Assembly (NCBI RefSeq): GCF_004153195.1 | Contig: NZ_SEMC01000004.1 | Coordinates: forward strand, 62,001 to 126,000 | Length of the DNA: 64,000 nt | Direction of reading: 5' to 3' | Source: Sporolactobacillus sp. THM19-2 | Lineage (GTDB): Bacteria; Bacillota; Bacilli; Bacillales; Sporolactobacillaceae | Part shown: in pieces, positions 1 through 7,843 of the stretch | Numbering within the stretch: position 1 is the first letter of the stretch | How the letters are laid out: each line of letters opens with the position of its first letter | Notes under the pieces: model-generated | Told to the model about the DNA's origin: nothing | What the model saw: only the letters and a program-made list of their open reading frames with translations | Databases searched by the model: none | Made by a program: the position numbers and the translations under genes

Positions 1-1
1 G

Positions 2-196
2 AAGTGGTTTGACAAAATGGTTGTCAGAGAAGCTCTGGAACAGCTTGATAAACGAGAGCGGCTGATTGTCTATCTGCGTTATTTCAAGGACCAGACGCAA
101 ACTGAGGTGGCTCAGCGTCTTGGAATATCACAGGTACAGGTGTCCCGGCTGGAAAAAAAGATACTTGAAGAAATAAAAAGTCAGATGGCCGAATAG
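2..196 (+). CDS. sigF: RNA polymerase sporulation sigma factor SigF, C-terminal part
   Basis: The window opens inside this gene, so only the last 64 codons are present. They contain the sigma region 4 helix-turn-helix, with the recognisable stretches RERLIVYLRY and LGISQVQVSRLEKKI, which binds the -35 element. SigF is the first forespore-specific sigma factor and is normally the third gene of spoIIAA-spoIIAB-sigF. Finding spoVA genes next downstream matches the Bacillales gene order. The assignment rests on near-identity of this segment to the family as I know it. Confidence 0.93.
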   Translation, partial: KWFDKMVVREALEQLDKRERLIVYLRYFKDQTQTEVAQRLGISQVQVSRLEKKILEEIKSQMAE

Positions 197-210
197 CCGT
201 CCGGCTTTTT
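187..210 (+). terminator. Possible weak terminator after sigF
   Basis: GGCCG (187-191) can pair with CGGCT (202-206), and a short T-run follows. The stem overlaps the sigF stop codon and is short, so termination may be partial. Confidence 0.4.
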
Positions 211-215
211 CCTTG

Positions 216-311
216 TATTTGAGGAAAGAACAAAATTTTCGTGGGAAAAGGGTTCAAAAAAACCAGACCTCCGGCAGCGCCCCGGAACGTGCCCGTCGGC
301 AGTATTTCTTC
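216..311 (+). repeat. Dispersed intergenic repeat, copy A
   Basis: This 96-base block aligns almost without gaps over its first 70 bases to a block at 32007-32104 and more loosely to 47366-47460. Shared landmarks are an AAAGAA...AAAATTTT start, a GGGAAAAGGGTTCA segment, a C/G-rich CCTCCGGC core and a GTCGGCA...TTTCTTC end. It lies between sigF and spoVAC. The copies do not share an obvious conserved stem, so it looks like a DNA repeat more than a folded RNA. Confidence 0.55.
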
Positions 312-382
312 CAGACATATTTTTCAGCCTTTCAGTGAATACTACGGGAAGCTTCAGATTTCCTATGATGGGGGAAGACACC

Positions 383-832
383 TTGCTTAATGATCCGAAA
401 AACTATACCGAGAACATAAAACCCTTCCAGCCGAAAATTCCTTATGTAGCTAATTGTTTCAGAGCCTTTTTCTTTGGTGGTCTGATCTGTGTTATTGGAC
501 AATGCATCCAGGTTTTTTATATGCATTTTTTCCATTTTTCCCGTGAAGGTGCAGGAAATCCGACGGTTGCAACGCTTATTCTCATATCCGCTCTGATGAC
601 CGGATTTGGTATCTACGATAAACTTGCCAGATATGCCGGTGCAGGATCCATTGTTCCGGTAACCGGCTTCGCCAATTCAATTACCAGTGCAGCGCTTGAA
701 CACAAAAATGAGGGTATCGTGCTCGGAATTGCGACAAATCTATTCTCACTTGCCGGAGAAGTCATTGTGTTTGGTGTGGTTTCTGCTGCAGTTATGGGCA
801 TGCTTCGTTTGTTTATCGAACATTTGCTTTAA
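383..832 (+). CDS. spoVAC: Stage V sporulation protein AC (SpoVAC)
   Basis: A small integral membrane protein of the forespore inner membrane. It is part of the SpoVA channel that moves dipicolinic acid (DPA) into the forespore and releases it at germination. Family landmarks are QPKIPYV near the N-terminus, the GNPT segment, and GAGSIVPVTGFANS between hydrophobic helices. A longer reading from GTG 335 is open, but TTG 383 gives 149 residues whose N-terminus lines up residue for residue with B. subtilis SpoVAC and has a G-rich ribosome site just upstream. It is the first spoVA gene here: spoVAA and spoVAB are absent between it and sigF. Confidence 0.9.
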   Translation: MLNDPKNYTENIKPFQPKIPYVANCFRAFFFGGLICVIGQCIQVFYMHFFHFSREGAGNPTVATLILISALMTGFGIYDKLARYAGAGSIVPVTGFANSITSAALEHKNEGIVLGIATNLFSLAGEVIVFGVVSAAVMGMLRLFIEHLL

Positions 833-847
833 AGGAGTGAGTACACC

Positions 848-1867
848 ATGGGTAAAGTAAGAAAACAAACATGGCGGTTTGAAAATCCGGTCTATCTGCT
901 GTCTACGGGTACAGTAGTCGGACCTCTTGAAGGACAGGGACCACTTGCCGGAACCTTTGATAAGGAATATCCGACGCTTTACTGCGGGGAGAAGGACTGG
1001 ATTGAAGCGGAGCGTGCTTTATTGCGTCGTTCAATATCTTTCTGCCTGGCTAAAGCGGGAAAGGCAGAAGGGGATGTTGATTTCTTCCTGGCCGGTGATT
1101 TAATGGATCAGACAGTGACTTCAAATTTTATCGCCCGTGAACATCGTATTCCTTTTCTGGGGCTGTTCGGTGCCTGCTCCACTTCGATGGAGACACTGGC
1201 TACCGGTGCGCTGCTTGTAGACAGCGGTTATGCAGAGCATGTGCTGTGCGCGGTAAGCAGCCATAATGCAACCGCTGAACGGCAGTTCCGATATCCGACT
1301 GAATATGGAGGACCGAACAACCTGACTCAGACATTTACGGTTACCGGTGCGGGGGCTGCGCTGGTGACAAGAGAAAAAGGAAGGGTAAGAGTAGCAGACG
1401 CTACGATTGGCAGGGTCATTGACTGGGGTGTTGCCGATGCAAATAATATGGGTTCAGCGATGGCACCTGCTGCTGCGGATACGATTTGGACACATTTTCA
1501 GGACACTGGAAGGACTCCGGATGAATACGATCTGATTATGACAGGCGATCTCTCAAGTGTCGGATCACCGATTCTTAAAGAGCTGCTCATTGAGAAAGGG
1601 CTCGATATCAGCAGGCAACATCAGGATTCAGGACTGATGATTTACAGCCCCGACCAGCCGGTGAATGCCGGTGGAAGCGGATGTGCCTGTTCAGCTGTGG
1701 TGACCTACGGATATCTTTATCAGCGGCTGGCCGAAGGATCAATGAAGCGTGTACTGATTGTTGCAACCGGTGCACTTCTGAACAGTGTGACACCGAAACA
1801 AAAGGATACCATTCCTTGCATTGCTCACGCAGTAGTTCTTGAATCGGCTAAGGAGGAGAAACGATGA
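848..1867 (+). CDS. spoVAD: Stage V sporulation protein AD (SpoVAD)
   Basis: A 339-residue protein with a thiolase/FabH-like fold that binds DPA in the spore membrane complex. The [10 protein letters not shown] segment (Cys about 110) occupies the place of the thiolase nucleophile. The N-terminal [19 protein letters not shown] is typical of SpoVAD. A strong AAAGGAG ribosome site precedes ATG 848. Its TGA overlaps the ATG of spoVAE by 4 bases, suggesting translational coupling. Confidence 0.95.
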   Translation: MGKVRKQTWRFENPVYLLSTGTVVGPLEGQGPLAGTFDKEYPTLYCGEKDWIEAERALLRRSISFCLAKAGKAEGDVDFFLAGDLMDQTVTSNFIAREHRIPFLGLFGACSTSMETLATGALLVDSGYAEHVLCAVSSHNATAERQFRYPTEYGGPNNLTQTFTVTGAGAALVTREKGRVRVADATIGRVIDWGVADANNMGSAMAPAAADTIWTHFQDTGRTPDEYDLIMTGDLSSVGSPILKELLIEKGLDISRQHQDSGLMIYSPDQPVNAGGSGCACSAVVTYGYLYQRLAEGSMKRVLIVATGALLNSVTPKQKDTIPCIAHAVVLESAKEEKR

Positions 1868-2214
1868 TTTTTCTCTATGCTTTTCTTGTTGGTGGTGCAA
1901 TCTGTACAGTCGGTCAGATTTTAATGGATGTATTTAAATTGACACCTGCTCACGTCGTTGCGTCATTTGTTGTTCTTGGTGCTGCCTTCGATGTATTCGG
2001 ACTTTATGATCGACTGATTGCATTTTCCGGAGCCGGAGCAACTGTACCTATCACAAGTTTTGGTCACTCGCTGTTACACGGAGCCATGGCAGAAGGGCAT
2101 GAGCACGGGTATCTTGGGATCGCCATTGGGATTTTCAAATTGACATCGGCAGGGATTACGTCGGCTATTTTGTTTGGATTCCTTGTCGCTTTGGTATTCA
2201 AGCCAAAAGGATAA
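1864..2214 (+). CDS. spoVAE: Stage V sporulation protein AE (SpoVAEb type)
   Basis: A 116-residue, almost entirely hydrophobic protein related to SpoVAC; both share a GAGxxVPITxFxxS-like loop (here [14 protein letters not shown]). It is the membrane partner in the SpoVA DPA channel. The length matches the SpoVAEb form; no SpoVAEa partner lies alongside. It overlaps spoVAD by 4 bases and is followed closely by spoVAF, so the four genes form one transcription unit. Confidence 0.92.
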   Translation: MIFLYAFLVGGAICTVGQILMDVFKLTPAHVVASFVVLGAAFDVFGLYDRLIAFSGAGATVPITSFGHSLLHGAMAEGHEHGYLGIAIGIFKLTSAGITSAILFGFLVALVFKPKG

Positions 2215-2226
2215 GGAGGTTGCTTC

Positions 2227-3717
2227 ATGGCCAGCCAGACAGAAAAAAAGCCGATCAGCAAATTTATAGATGACAATGTCCGGAAGATGTACAACATTTT
2301 AGATATCGGGCCGGAAAACTTTGATGTCGGTGAACGTGACATTCGTATCCTCGGCCGTAGTTGTCGCATGTATTATACCAACAGTCTGGCAGACAGCAGC
2401 ATGATCACTATCATGATGCGTGAATTTATGCGTATCACGAATAACAATGAGCATACTTTGGATATTTTTAAGGAAATTAAACAACATCTTGTTCATTATC
2501 AGGTTGAAGAGATCACGACACTGAATGAAGTCATTGATAAAATGCTGACCGGACGGATCGTCATCATCATCGATGGGGAAACGACCGGTTTAAGTATTGA
2601 CCTTCGTCATTATCCGGGCAGGCAGCCGCAGGAGCCTGATGTAGAAAAAGTGGTCCGCGGTTCAAAAGACGGATTCACTGAAAATATTATTGAAAATTCA
2701 GGACTGATCAGAAGAAGAATCCGTGATCCGCGTTTTCGTAGCGAAATCATGCAGGTAGGCGTTCGATCCCGGACGGATGTCTGCCTCTGTTATTTAAAGG
2801 ATGTGGCTAACCCCGGTATTCTGAAAACGTTGAGGCAGGAATTGAAGGCGATCAATGTAGACGGTATTCCAATGGCTGACAATGCACTGGAAGAATTTAT
2901 CATGAAACAGGGATGGAATCCTTTCCCACTGGTCCGTTACACCGGTCGCCCGGATGTTGCTGCCAGTCACCTTCTGGAAGGGCATGTGGTACTGATATCC
3001 GATACGTCGCCAAGTGTGATGATCCTTCCAACGACACTTTTTCATCATTTACAGCATGTTGAGGAATACCGCCAGGTGACTGTTACCGGTGCTCTTCTGA
3101 GATGGATCCGTTTCATTGCGGTCTTCAGTTCCATTTTTCTTGTACCGCTGTGGCTTCTTCTCGTCCAGGACCATTTGCTTCCTGAGCAGCTGAGTTTTAT
3201 CGGACCGAATAAGACGGATTACAACCTCCCGCTCATCGTCCAGATCCTGATTGCTGAAGCAGGTATCGAGTCGCTCAGAATGGCAGCCATACATACGCCC
3301 ACTTCACTGTCCACAGCCCTCGGTTTAATTGCTGCTGTGCTGATCGGACAGATAGCGATTGAGGCAGGTGTTTTCATTCCGGAAGTTATCCTGTATACTT
3401 CAGTTGCTGCGATTGGCGGATTCGCCACGCCAAGTTATGAGCTGCAGCTTGCTGATAAAATCATGAGATTGCTGCTTATTCTTGCAGTTGCCTTTTTCCA
3501 TGTACCCGGATTTATGATATTTACGACGTGGATGATCATTTATCTCGCGCACGTGAAAAATTTGGATACACCCTATCTGTGGCCGTTCATCCCGTTTAAC
3601 CCGACCGGATTATATAATATATTGATCAGGCGTGCCATGCCGACATCGATTGTTCGCCCGAGTATTGTGCGCCCATTAGATAAATATCGACAACCGAAAA
3701 AGTCAGGAAACAGTTAA
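2227..3717 (+). CDS. spoVAF: Stage V sporulation protein AF (GerA-family membrane protein)
   Basis: A 496-residue member of the GerA/SpoVAF germinant-receptor A-subunit family. It has a large soluble N-terminal region (to about residue 280) and then a membrane region with about five hydrophobic segments. DTSPSVMILPTT precedes the membrane domain and the PFIPFNPTGLY motif lies near the C-terminus. It sits in the inner spore membrane with the DPA channel and is thought to modulate germination. An AAGGAGG site sits 7 bases before ATG 2227. Its place as last gene of spoVA separates it from true gerA-type A subunits. Confidence 0.93.
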   Translation: MASQTEKKPISKFIDDNVRKMYNILDIGPENFDVGERDIRILGRSCRMYYTNSLADSSMITIMMREFMRITNNNEHTLDIFKEIKQHLVHYQVEEITTLNEVIDKMLTGRIVIIIDGETTGLSIDLRHYPGRQPQEPDVEKVVRGSKDGFTENIIENSGLIRRRIRDPRFRSEIMQVGVRSRTDVCLCYLKDVANPGILKTLRQELKAINVDGIPMADNALEEFIMKQGWNPFPLVRYTGRPDVAASHLLEGHVVLISDTSPSVMILPTTLFHHLQHVEEYRQVTVTGALLRWIRFIAVFSSIFLVPLWLLLVQDHLLPEQLSFIGPNKTDYNLPLIVQILIAEAGIESLRMAAIHTPTSLSTALGLIAAVLIGQIAIEAGVFIPEVILYTSVAAIGGFATPSYELQLADKIMRLLLILAVAFFHVPGFMIFTTWMIIYLAHVKNLDTPYLWPFIPFNPTGLYNILIRRAMPTSIVRPSIVRPLDKYRQPKKSGNS

Positions 3718-3721
3718 TCTC

Positions 3722-3750
3722 TTGTGAACAGCAGATAAACATGGTACACT
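3722..3750 (+). promoter_or_regulatory. Predicted SigA-type promoter of lysA
   Basis: TTGTGA (3722-3727), a 17-base spacer and TACACT (3745-3750). A start near 3757 would give lysA an untranslated leader of about 230 bases. Confidence 0.5.
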
Positions 3751-3781
3751 ACACCTAATTTGACAGTATTTCTAAAAATGT

Positions 3782-3828
3782 ACGGGAAATAAGAAGCAGA
3801 CGCACTCAGCCAGGGTTCTGTTTCCCGT
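3782..3828 (+). promoter_or_regulatory. Hairpin in the lysA leader
   Basis: ACGGGAAA (3782-3789) and TTTCCCGT (3821-3828) are perfect complements. CAGA (3797-3800) and TCTG (3817-3820) extend the pairing inside. A weaker hairpin, AGAGC/GCTCT followed by TTTT (3898-3922), lies further down the 265-base gap and could act as an attenuator. No lysine riboswitch core could be recognised. Confidence 0.4.
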
Positions 3829-3986
3829 CGTTTGCATTCCGGCACTTACAAACAGATCACTGTCGGGCGTCGTCATTTTCTGACAATAAAATGAGATAGA
3901 GCTGGTCCAAACAGGCTCTTTTCATTCGTAACGGAAGACCCGGTGAATAAAACAGAGAACGGGCAGACCGGGAAGGGGAGATCCTT

Positions 3987-5309
3987 TTGCATGGGACACA
4001 ACAAATCGGAGAAAATAATCATCTATATATCGGCGGCGTGGATACGGCAGAACTTGCGCGCGAATATGGGACACCGCTCTATGTATACGACACCGAACTG
4101 ATCCGGAGAAAAATAGAGTCTTTTATTCAGAGCTTTTCCGCATGCGGCAATCTGACCTGGCAGGTTGCATATGCCAGCAAGGCGTTTTCCACCATTGCGA
4201 TGATTCAGCTGGTTAAAGAATATGGCCTTTCTCTGGATGTGGTTTCAGGTGGAGAATTATATACAGCCCTGAAAGCAGGCTTTCCGGCAGATAAGATTAA
4301 CTTTCACGGAAACAATAAGTCGGATGAGGAATTGCATATGGCTCTGGATGCAAACATCGGTACGGTCATTGTGGATAATGAATATGAACTTGTTCGTCTT
4401 GAACAGTTTTGCGCGGAAAGAGGGAAAAAAATGAAGATTCTTCTGCGCGTGACGCCAGGTATCGAGGCCCATACTCATGAATTTATTATGACCGGTCAGG
4501 ACGATACAAAATTCGGATTCAATCTGGATAACGGAATGGCGGAGCGCGCAGTTGTTCAGGCTATACAGGCAAGTCATCTGGAACTTGCGGGGCTCCATTG
4601 TCATATTGGATCACAGATCTTTGAGCCGGAAGGGTTTATTCAGGCAGTCAGAAAAATATATGAATATGTGGGGAAATGGCAAAAAAATTATCATTTTCAG
4701 TTGCATGTCCTGAACCTCGGAGGAGGATTCGGCATAAAATACACGGAAGATGATCATCCGCTTCCTGTTGAGATCTATATTAAAAATATTGTTACGGCCG
4801 TCAAGGATGAATGCCGGAAGCGGTCGCTTCCCTTACCGGAAATATGGGTCGAACCCGGCCGCTCCATCGTCGGCGAAGCCGGAACAACATTGTATACTGC
4901 AGGATCAATAAAGTTCATTCCGGGTGTCAGAAAATATCTGTCGATAGACGGGGGTATGACCGATAATATCCGGCCGGCACTATACCAGGCTCATTATGAA
5001 GCTCTGTGTGCCACACGGGCAAATGAACCCGCGGATGATCATGTCACGATTGCAGGAAAATGCTGTGAAACAGGGGATGTATTGATAAGAGATGCGAAAT
5101 TGCCAAAGACCGGTACAAGCGGTGATATTATTGCCGTTTTCTGCACGGGTGCCTATGGATACTCAATGGCCAGCCATTATAATCGTCTTCCTAATCCAGC
5201 CGTTGTCTTTGTAGAAAACGGGGAAGCTCAACTTGCGGTTCGCAGGGAGACCTACGATGACCTGATCAGCCATGACATTCCATTAAAATCGTCTCTTTCG
5301 CGTCATTAA
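3987..5309 (+). CDS. lysA: Diaminopimelate decarboxylase
   Basis: A PLP enzyme of fold type III that converts meso-diaminopimelate to L-lysine, the last step of lysine synthesis. The PLP lysine lies in VAYASKAFS. HCHIGSQI, the glycine-rich LNLGGGFGIKY, WVEPGRSIV and the CCETGD catalytic-cysteine motif are all present. Its 440 residues match the family (B. subtilis 439). TTG 3987 is chosen because AAGGGGAG lies 6 bases upstream and the N-terminus aligns; the nearby ATG at 3991 is in another frame. The synteny spoVA-lysA is that of Bacillales. Confidence 0.95.
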   Translation: MHGTQQIGENNHLYIGGVDTAELAREYGTPLYVYDTELIRRKIESFIQSFSACGNLTWQVAYASKAFSTIAMIQLVKEYGLSLDVVSGGELYTALKAGFPADKINFHGNNKSDEELHMALDANIGTVIVDNEYELVRLEQFCAERGKKMKILLRVTPGIEAHTHEFIMTGQDDTKFGFNLDNGMAERAVVQAIQASHLELAGLHCHIGSQIFEPEGFIQAVRKIYEYVGKWQKNYHFQLHVLNLGGGFGIKYTEDDHPLPVEIYIKNIVTAVKDECRKRSLPLPEIWVEPGRSIVGEAGTTLYTAGSIKFIPGVRKYLSIDGGMTDNIRPALYQAHYEALCATRANEPADDHVTIAGKCCETGDVLIRDAKLPKTGTSGDIIAVFCTGAYGYSMASHYNRLPNPAVVFVENGEAQLAVRRETYDDLISHDIPLKSSLSRH

Positions 5310-5437
5310 TTGATTTATCCTGTGATATCGACATGACAGGTGCAGAACGGGATGGGGTTGGTTATAATAGAAATGGATAACTTTTCTGAGCTGTGATCTA
5401 TGAAGGAAACAATCATGGTAATGAGGGGTCAAAAGAA

Positions 5438-5818
5438 ATGTTGATTCATTATAAAAAAAGTTATGAGAAAATCGCTATGGGACTCTTGTCTTTTATCCCG
5501 TCAGAAAAAGATATCAGGGTGCTTCAGCAAACGATCAGCAGATATGAGGAAGAAGAACCCTGGCAGCTGTTTTTATGGAAAGATGGTGAGGATGTCATCG
5601 GTGTGATCGGTATTTATCGGGACGAAGGATCAGATGAAGCGGTCATCAAACATCTCAGTGTGAATCCATCCTATCGTGCAGAAGGTGTCGGTAAAAAAAT
5701 GATCTGTGCCGTAGACAAAGCACTTGGAGAACAGGTGAAACTTCTTCCTTCAGATTCAATAAAGGGCTATTTTGACAGCTGCTTTCAGAATAATGAAGAG
5801 AAGGAAACCGGGATATGA
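5438..5818 (+). CDS. ribT: RibT-like GNAT acetyltransferase
   Basis: A 126-residue GNAT-fold protein. The N-terminal LIHYKKSYEKIAMGLLSFIP is closely RibT-like, and HLSVNPSYRAEGVGKKM is the acetyl-CoA-binding motif A. RibT closes the ribDEAHT riboflavin operon in B. subtilis; its substrate is not settled. Here it stands alone between lysA and scpA with no riboflavin genes. ATG 5438 follows a GAGGGG site; an in-frame ATG at 5393 exists but its extension is not conserved. A TATAAT at 5363-5368 may be its -10 box. Confidence 0.85.
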   Translation: MLIHYKKSYEKIAMGLLSFIPSEKDIRVLQQTISRYEEEEPWQLFLWKDGEDVIGVIGIYRDEGSDEAVIKHLSVNPSYRAEGVGKKMICAVDKALGEQVKLLPSDSIKGYFDSCFQNNEEKETGI

Positions 5819-5834
5819 TCGGTTTCTTTTTTTT
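5804..5834 (+). terminator. Intrinsic terminator of ribT
   Basis: GAAACCG (5804-5810) pairs with CGGTTTC (5820-5826), followed by a run of nine T. The stem overlaps the ribT stop codon. Confidence 0.85.
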
Positions 5835-5835
5835 T

Positions 5836-5955
5836 GTACTAAAACAGAAAAACGCAAAAAGGATCATAAACTCGATTGAAACAGTCCCACCGACTGTCAA
5901 GTCTCTGAAACAGCTGGCAACTTACCGGTCGGCAGGTTTTCTTCACACGTTCAGA
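5836..5955 (+). repeat. Possible diverged copy of the dispersed repeat (copy E)
   Basis: The ends resemble copy A: an A-rich start with AAAAAGGATCA, and an end reading GTCGGCAGGTTTTCTTCAC. The middle is longer and does not align. It again sits between a terminator and a promoter. Confidence 0.25.
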
Positions 5956-5984
5956 TGGTAAAAACGCGATGCAAAACGACCGGA

Positions 5985-6013
5985 TTCACTGGCCCGCGGG
6001 AATATGCTATGAT
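5985..6013 (+). promoter_or_regulatory. Predicted SigA-type promoter of scpAB
   Basis: TTCACT (5985-5990), a 17-base spacer and TATGAT (6008-6013), about 37 bases before the scpA start codon. Confidence 0.6.
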
Positions 6014-6049
6014 ATGTGCATGAAATCGCCTGAAACAGGAGGACCTGAT

Positions 6050-6838
6050 TTGGAATATAAAGTAAAAATTGATGCATTTGAAGGCCCTCTTGATTTGCTG
6101 CTTCATCTAATCAAGACGCTTGAAATTAATATTTATGACATTCCGGTGGCAGAAATCACCGATCAATATATGGATTACATACATCAAATGCAGAAACTGG
6201 AACTGGATGTTGCAAGTGAATATCTTGTCATGGCCGCCACTTTGATTGATATGAAAAGTCGCATGCTGCTTCCTAAACCCGAAGTGTATCATGATGATGA
6301 AGATCAGCCCTATGAAGACCCGGAAGAGTCGCGTCAGGAGCTGATGAGACAGTTGCTGGAGTATAGGAGATATAAAGGGGCAGCTGAAACACTGCGCAAC
6401 AGTGAATCGAAAAGAAATCTCCTTTATTCTAAACCTCCGGACGATTTTTCCCGTTATGAACGTGAAGATGTGACTGTGATTCCCCAATCTGAACGGGCTA
6501 CCCTGCATGATATGCTTCTCGCCTTTCAGCGCATGCTCTTACGCAGAAAAATGGAAGGGCCGCTGGATACAAAGATCGACCGGCAGACCCTCCCGGTTGG
6601 TGTTCAGATGAATGTCGTTCTGACTGAACTGAAAAGGGCAGGGGCTCCACTCTTTTTTGATACCTTGTTTACCCAAAAGGACAACCTGCATCTCGTTGTG
6701 ACTTTTTTGGCGATTCTTGAATTGATGAAGAAAAATGCAGTTAAAGCCAGACAGAAAGAAAATTTTTCCAGAATCTTAGTGAGTCTGGATAAAGGAGCTG
6801 ATTCAATTGACACCGGAGAAACTGCATTCGATTATTGA
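6050..6838 (+). CDS. scpA: Segregation and condensation protein A
   Basis: The kleisin subunit of the SMC-ScpA-ScpB condensin that compacts and segregates the chromosome. The N-terminal VKIDAFEGPLDLLLHLI and ASEYLVMAATLIDMKSRMLLP are diagnostic; the C-terminal winged helix contacts the SMC head. TTG 6050 is preferred because AGGAGG lies 7 bases upstream and the protein then starts MEYKVKIDAFEGP like its relatives. An upstream extension to 5969 is open but covers the promoter. It overlaps scpB by 32 bases. Confidence 0.93.
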   Translation: MEYKVKIDAFEGPLDLLLHLIKTLEINIYDIPVAEITDQYMDYIHQMQKLELDVASEYLVMAATLIDMKSRMLLPKPEVYHDDEDQPYEDPEESRQELMRQLLEYRRYKGAAETLRNSESKRNLLYSKPPDDFSRYEREDVTVIPQSERATLHDMLLAFQRMLLRRKMEGPLDTKIDRQTLPVGVQMNVVLTELKRAGAPLFFDTLFTQKDNLHLVVTFLAILELMKKNAVKARQKENFSRILVSLDKGADSIDTGETAFDY

Positions 6839-7400
6839 GGGACTCCTGTTTCTGACCGGGGAGGAAGGGGTGCAGATCAAAGAGCTATCCCACGCGCTTT
6901 CCGGCATCAGTCAGCAGGAATTGACTCATGTCATCGCGAAGCTAAAACAAGAATATAAAAATGATAAATGTGGACTGATGATTGTCGACATACCCGGAGG
7001 ATACCGTATGACAACGAAGCCATTTATGGCTGAATATGCAGAAAAATTTGCAGCGATTCCTAAATCTTCACCACTTTCGCAGGCCGCGCTTGAAACCGTC
7101 GCCATTGTCGCTTACAAACAGCCTGTTTCCCGGATCACGATTGATGAGATACGTGGTGTAAAATCAGATCGTGCATTGCAGACTCTGATGGTCAGAGGGC
7201 TGATTAAGGAAGTGGGCAGGGCAGAAGGTCCGGGACGGGCCATTCTGTACGGCGTGACAACTGCTTTTCTGGATTATTTTGGTCTGCACTCTCTCGACGA
7301 TATGCCTTCATTGCATGATGCAGCCGGTCAGCCTAAAGAACAAATGGATGCTTATGATTTGTTTTATGATAGATATAAAGAGACAGTGAAAGATTTATAA
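6807..7400 (+). CDS. scpB: Segregation and condensation protein B
   Basis: The partner that dimerises and binds ScpA in the SMC complex. It has two winged-helix domains; the second holds SQAALETVAIVAYKQPVSR and EIRGVKSDRALQTL, then GRAEGPGRAILYG. At 197 residues it is the usual length. It starts at TTG 6807 inside the end of scpA, with AAAGGAG about 10 bases upstream, so translation is probably coupled. Confidence 0.93.
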   Translation: MTPEKLHSIIEGLLFLTGEEGVQIKELSHALSGISQQELTHVIAKLKQEYKNDKCGLMIVDIPGGYRMTTKPFMAEYAEKFAAIPKSSPLSQAALETVAIVAYKQPVSRITIDEIRGVKSDRALQTLMVRGLIKEVGRAEGPGRAILYGVTTAFLDYFGLHSLDDMPSLHDAAGQPKEQMDAYDLFYDRYKETVKDL

Positions 7401-7434
7401 GAATCCAGATTGACAGAGTCGGAGGAATTAACTG

Positions 7435-7764
7435 ATGAATCTCTATGTTGCGCTTAAACGTCGTCTGTCAGCTTTTGAAGAAACGTACAGGAAGGAAATT
7501 TTGATTTTCGTCCTTTTTACCCCTCTGTTCGCCGCATTTCCGTCCTTACTGTTCATCTTCATGATCAACAGTTCATTTTTCGTTGCTTCTTCTCTCTTTA
7601 TCATCCTGATCCTCTACGTGATCCTGTGGATCGTTTTGCCTCTGTTTCTGCTGATGTTGCGCTCATCAGTGACCACACCTGTAAAAATAACATGGCTGAG
7701 TGTCACCTGCTTTGCAGGGGTTGTCTGGTGTATCCTTTTTCAGATCAGCGGTTTCTATGTCTGA
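7435..7764 (+). CDS. Small membrane protein of unknown function
   Basis: A 109-residue protein that I do not recognise. A basic, amphipathic N-terminus (about 24 residues) is followed by three hydrophobic segments, roughly residues 24-44, 47-72 and 83-103, with few charges between them. GGAGGAA sits 7 bases before ATG 7435. It lies 34 bases after scpB and before dacB, where B. subtilis has ypuI; this is not a YpuI homologue by sequence. It may be lineage-specific. Confidence 0.65.
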   Translation: MNLYVALKRRLSAFEETYRKEILIFVLFTPLFAAFPSLLFIFMINSSFFVASSLFIILILYVILWIVLPLFLLMLRSSVTTPVKITWLSVTCFAGVVWCILFQISGFYV

Positions 7765-7782
7765 TCATCTCTATTGAAGCAA

Positions 7783-7830
7783 TCATATTTTGCCTGTCCT
7801 GGCATAATCATTTATTAACACCAGGACAGG
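7783..7830 (+). promoter_or_regulatory. SigE-like promoter overlapping a perfect inverted repeat, upstream of dacB
   Basis: TCATATT (7783-7789) and CATAATCA (7803-7810), 13 bases apart, resemble a SigE promoter; dacB is SigE-dependent in B. subtilis. A perfect 10-base inverted repeat, CCTGTCCTGG (7793-7802) and CCAGGACAGG (7821-7830), spans the -10 box and ends at the ribosome site. No T-run follows. Confidence 0.45.
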
Positions 7831-7843
7831 GGTTGTGTCTTTT

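Noticed and set aside
331-382. SigG promoter and N-terminal extension of spoVAC from GTG 335
   Set aside because: No convincing pair of SigG boxes, no ribosome site before GTG 335, and the extension is not conserved.
3757-3986. Lysine riboswitch in front of lysA
   Set aside because: The conserved L-box core sequences could not be found; only generic hairpins are present.
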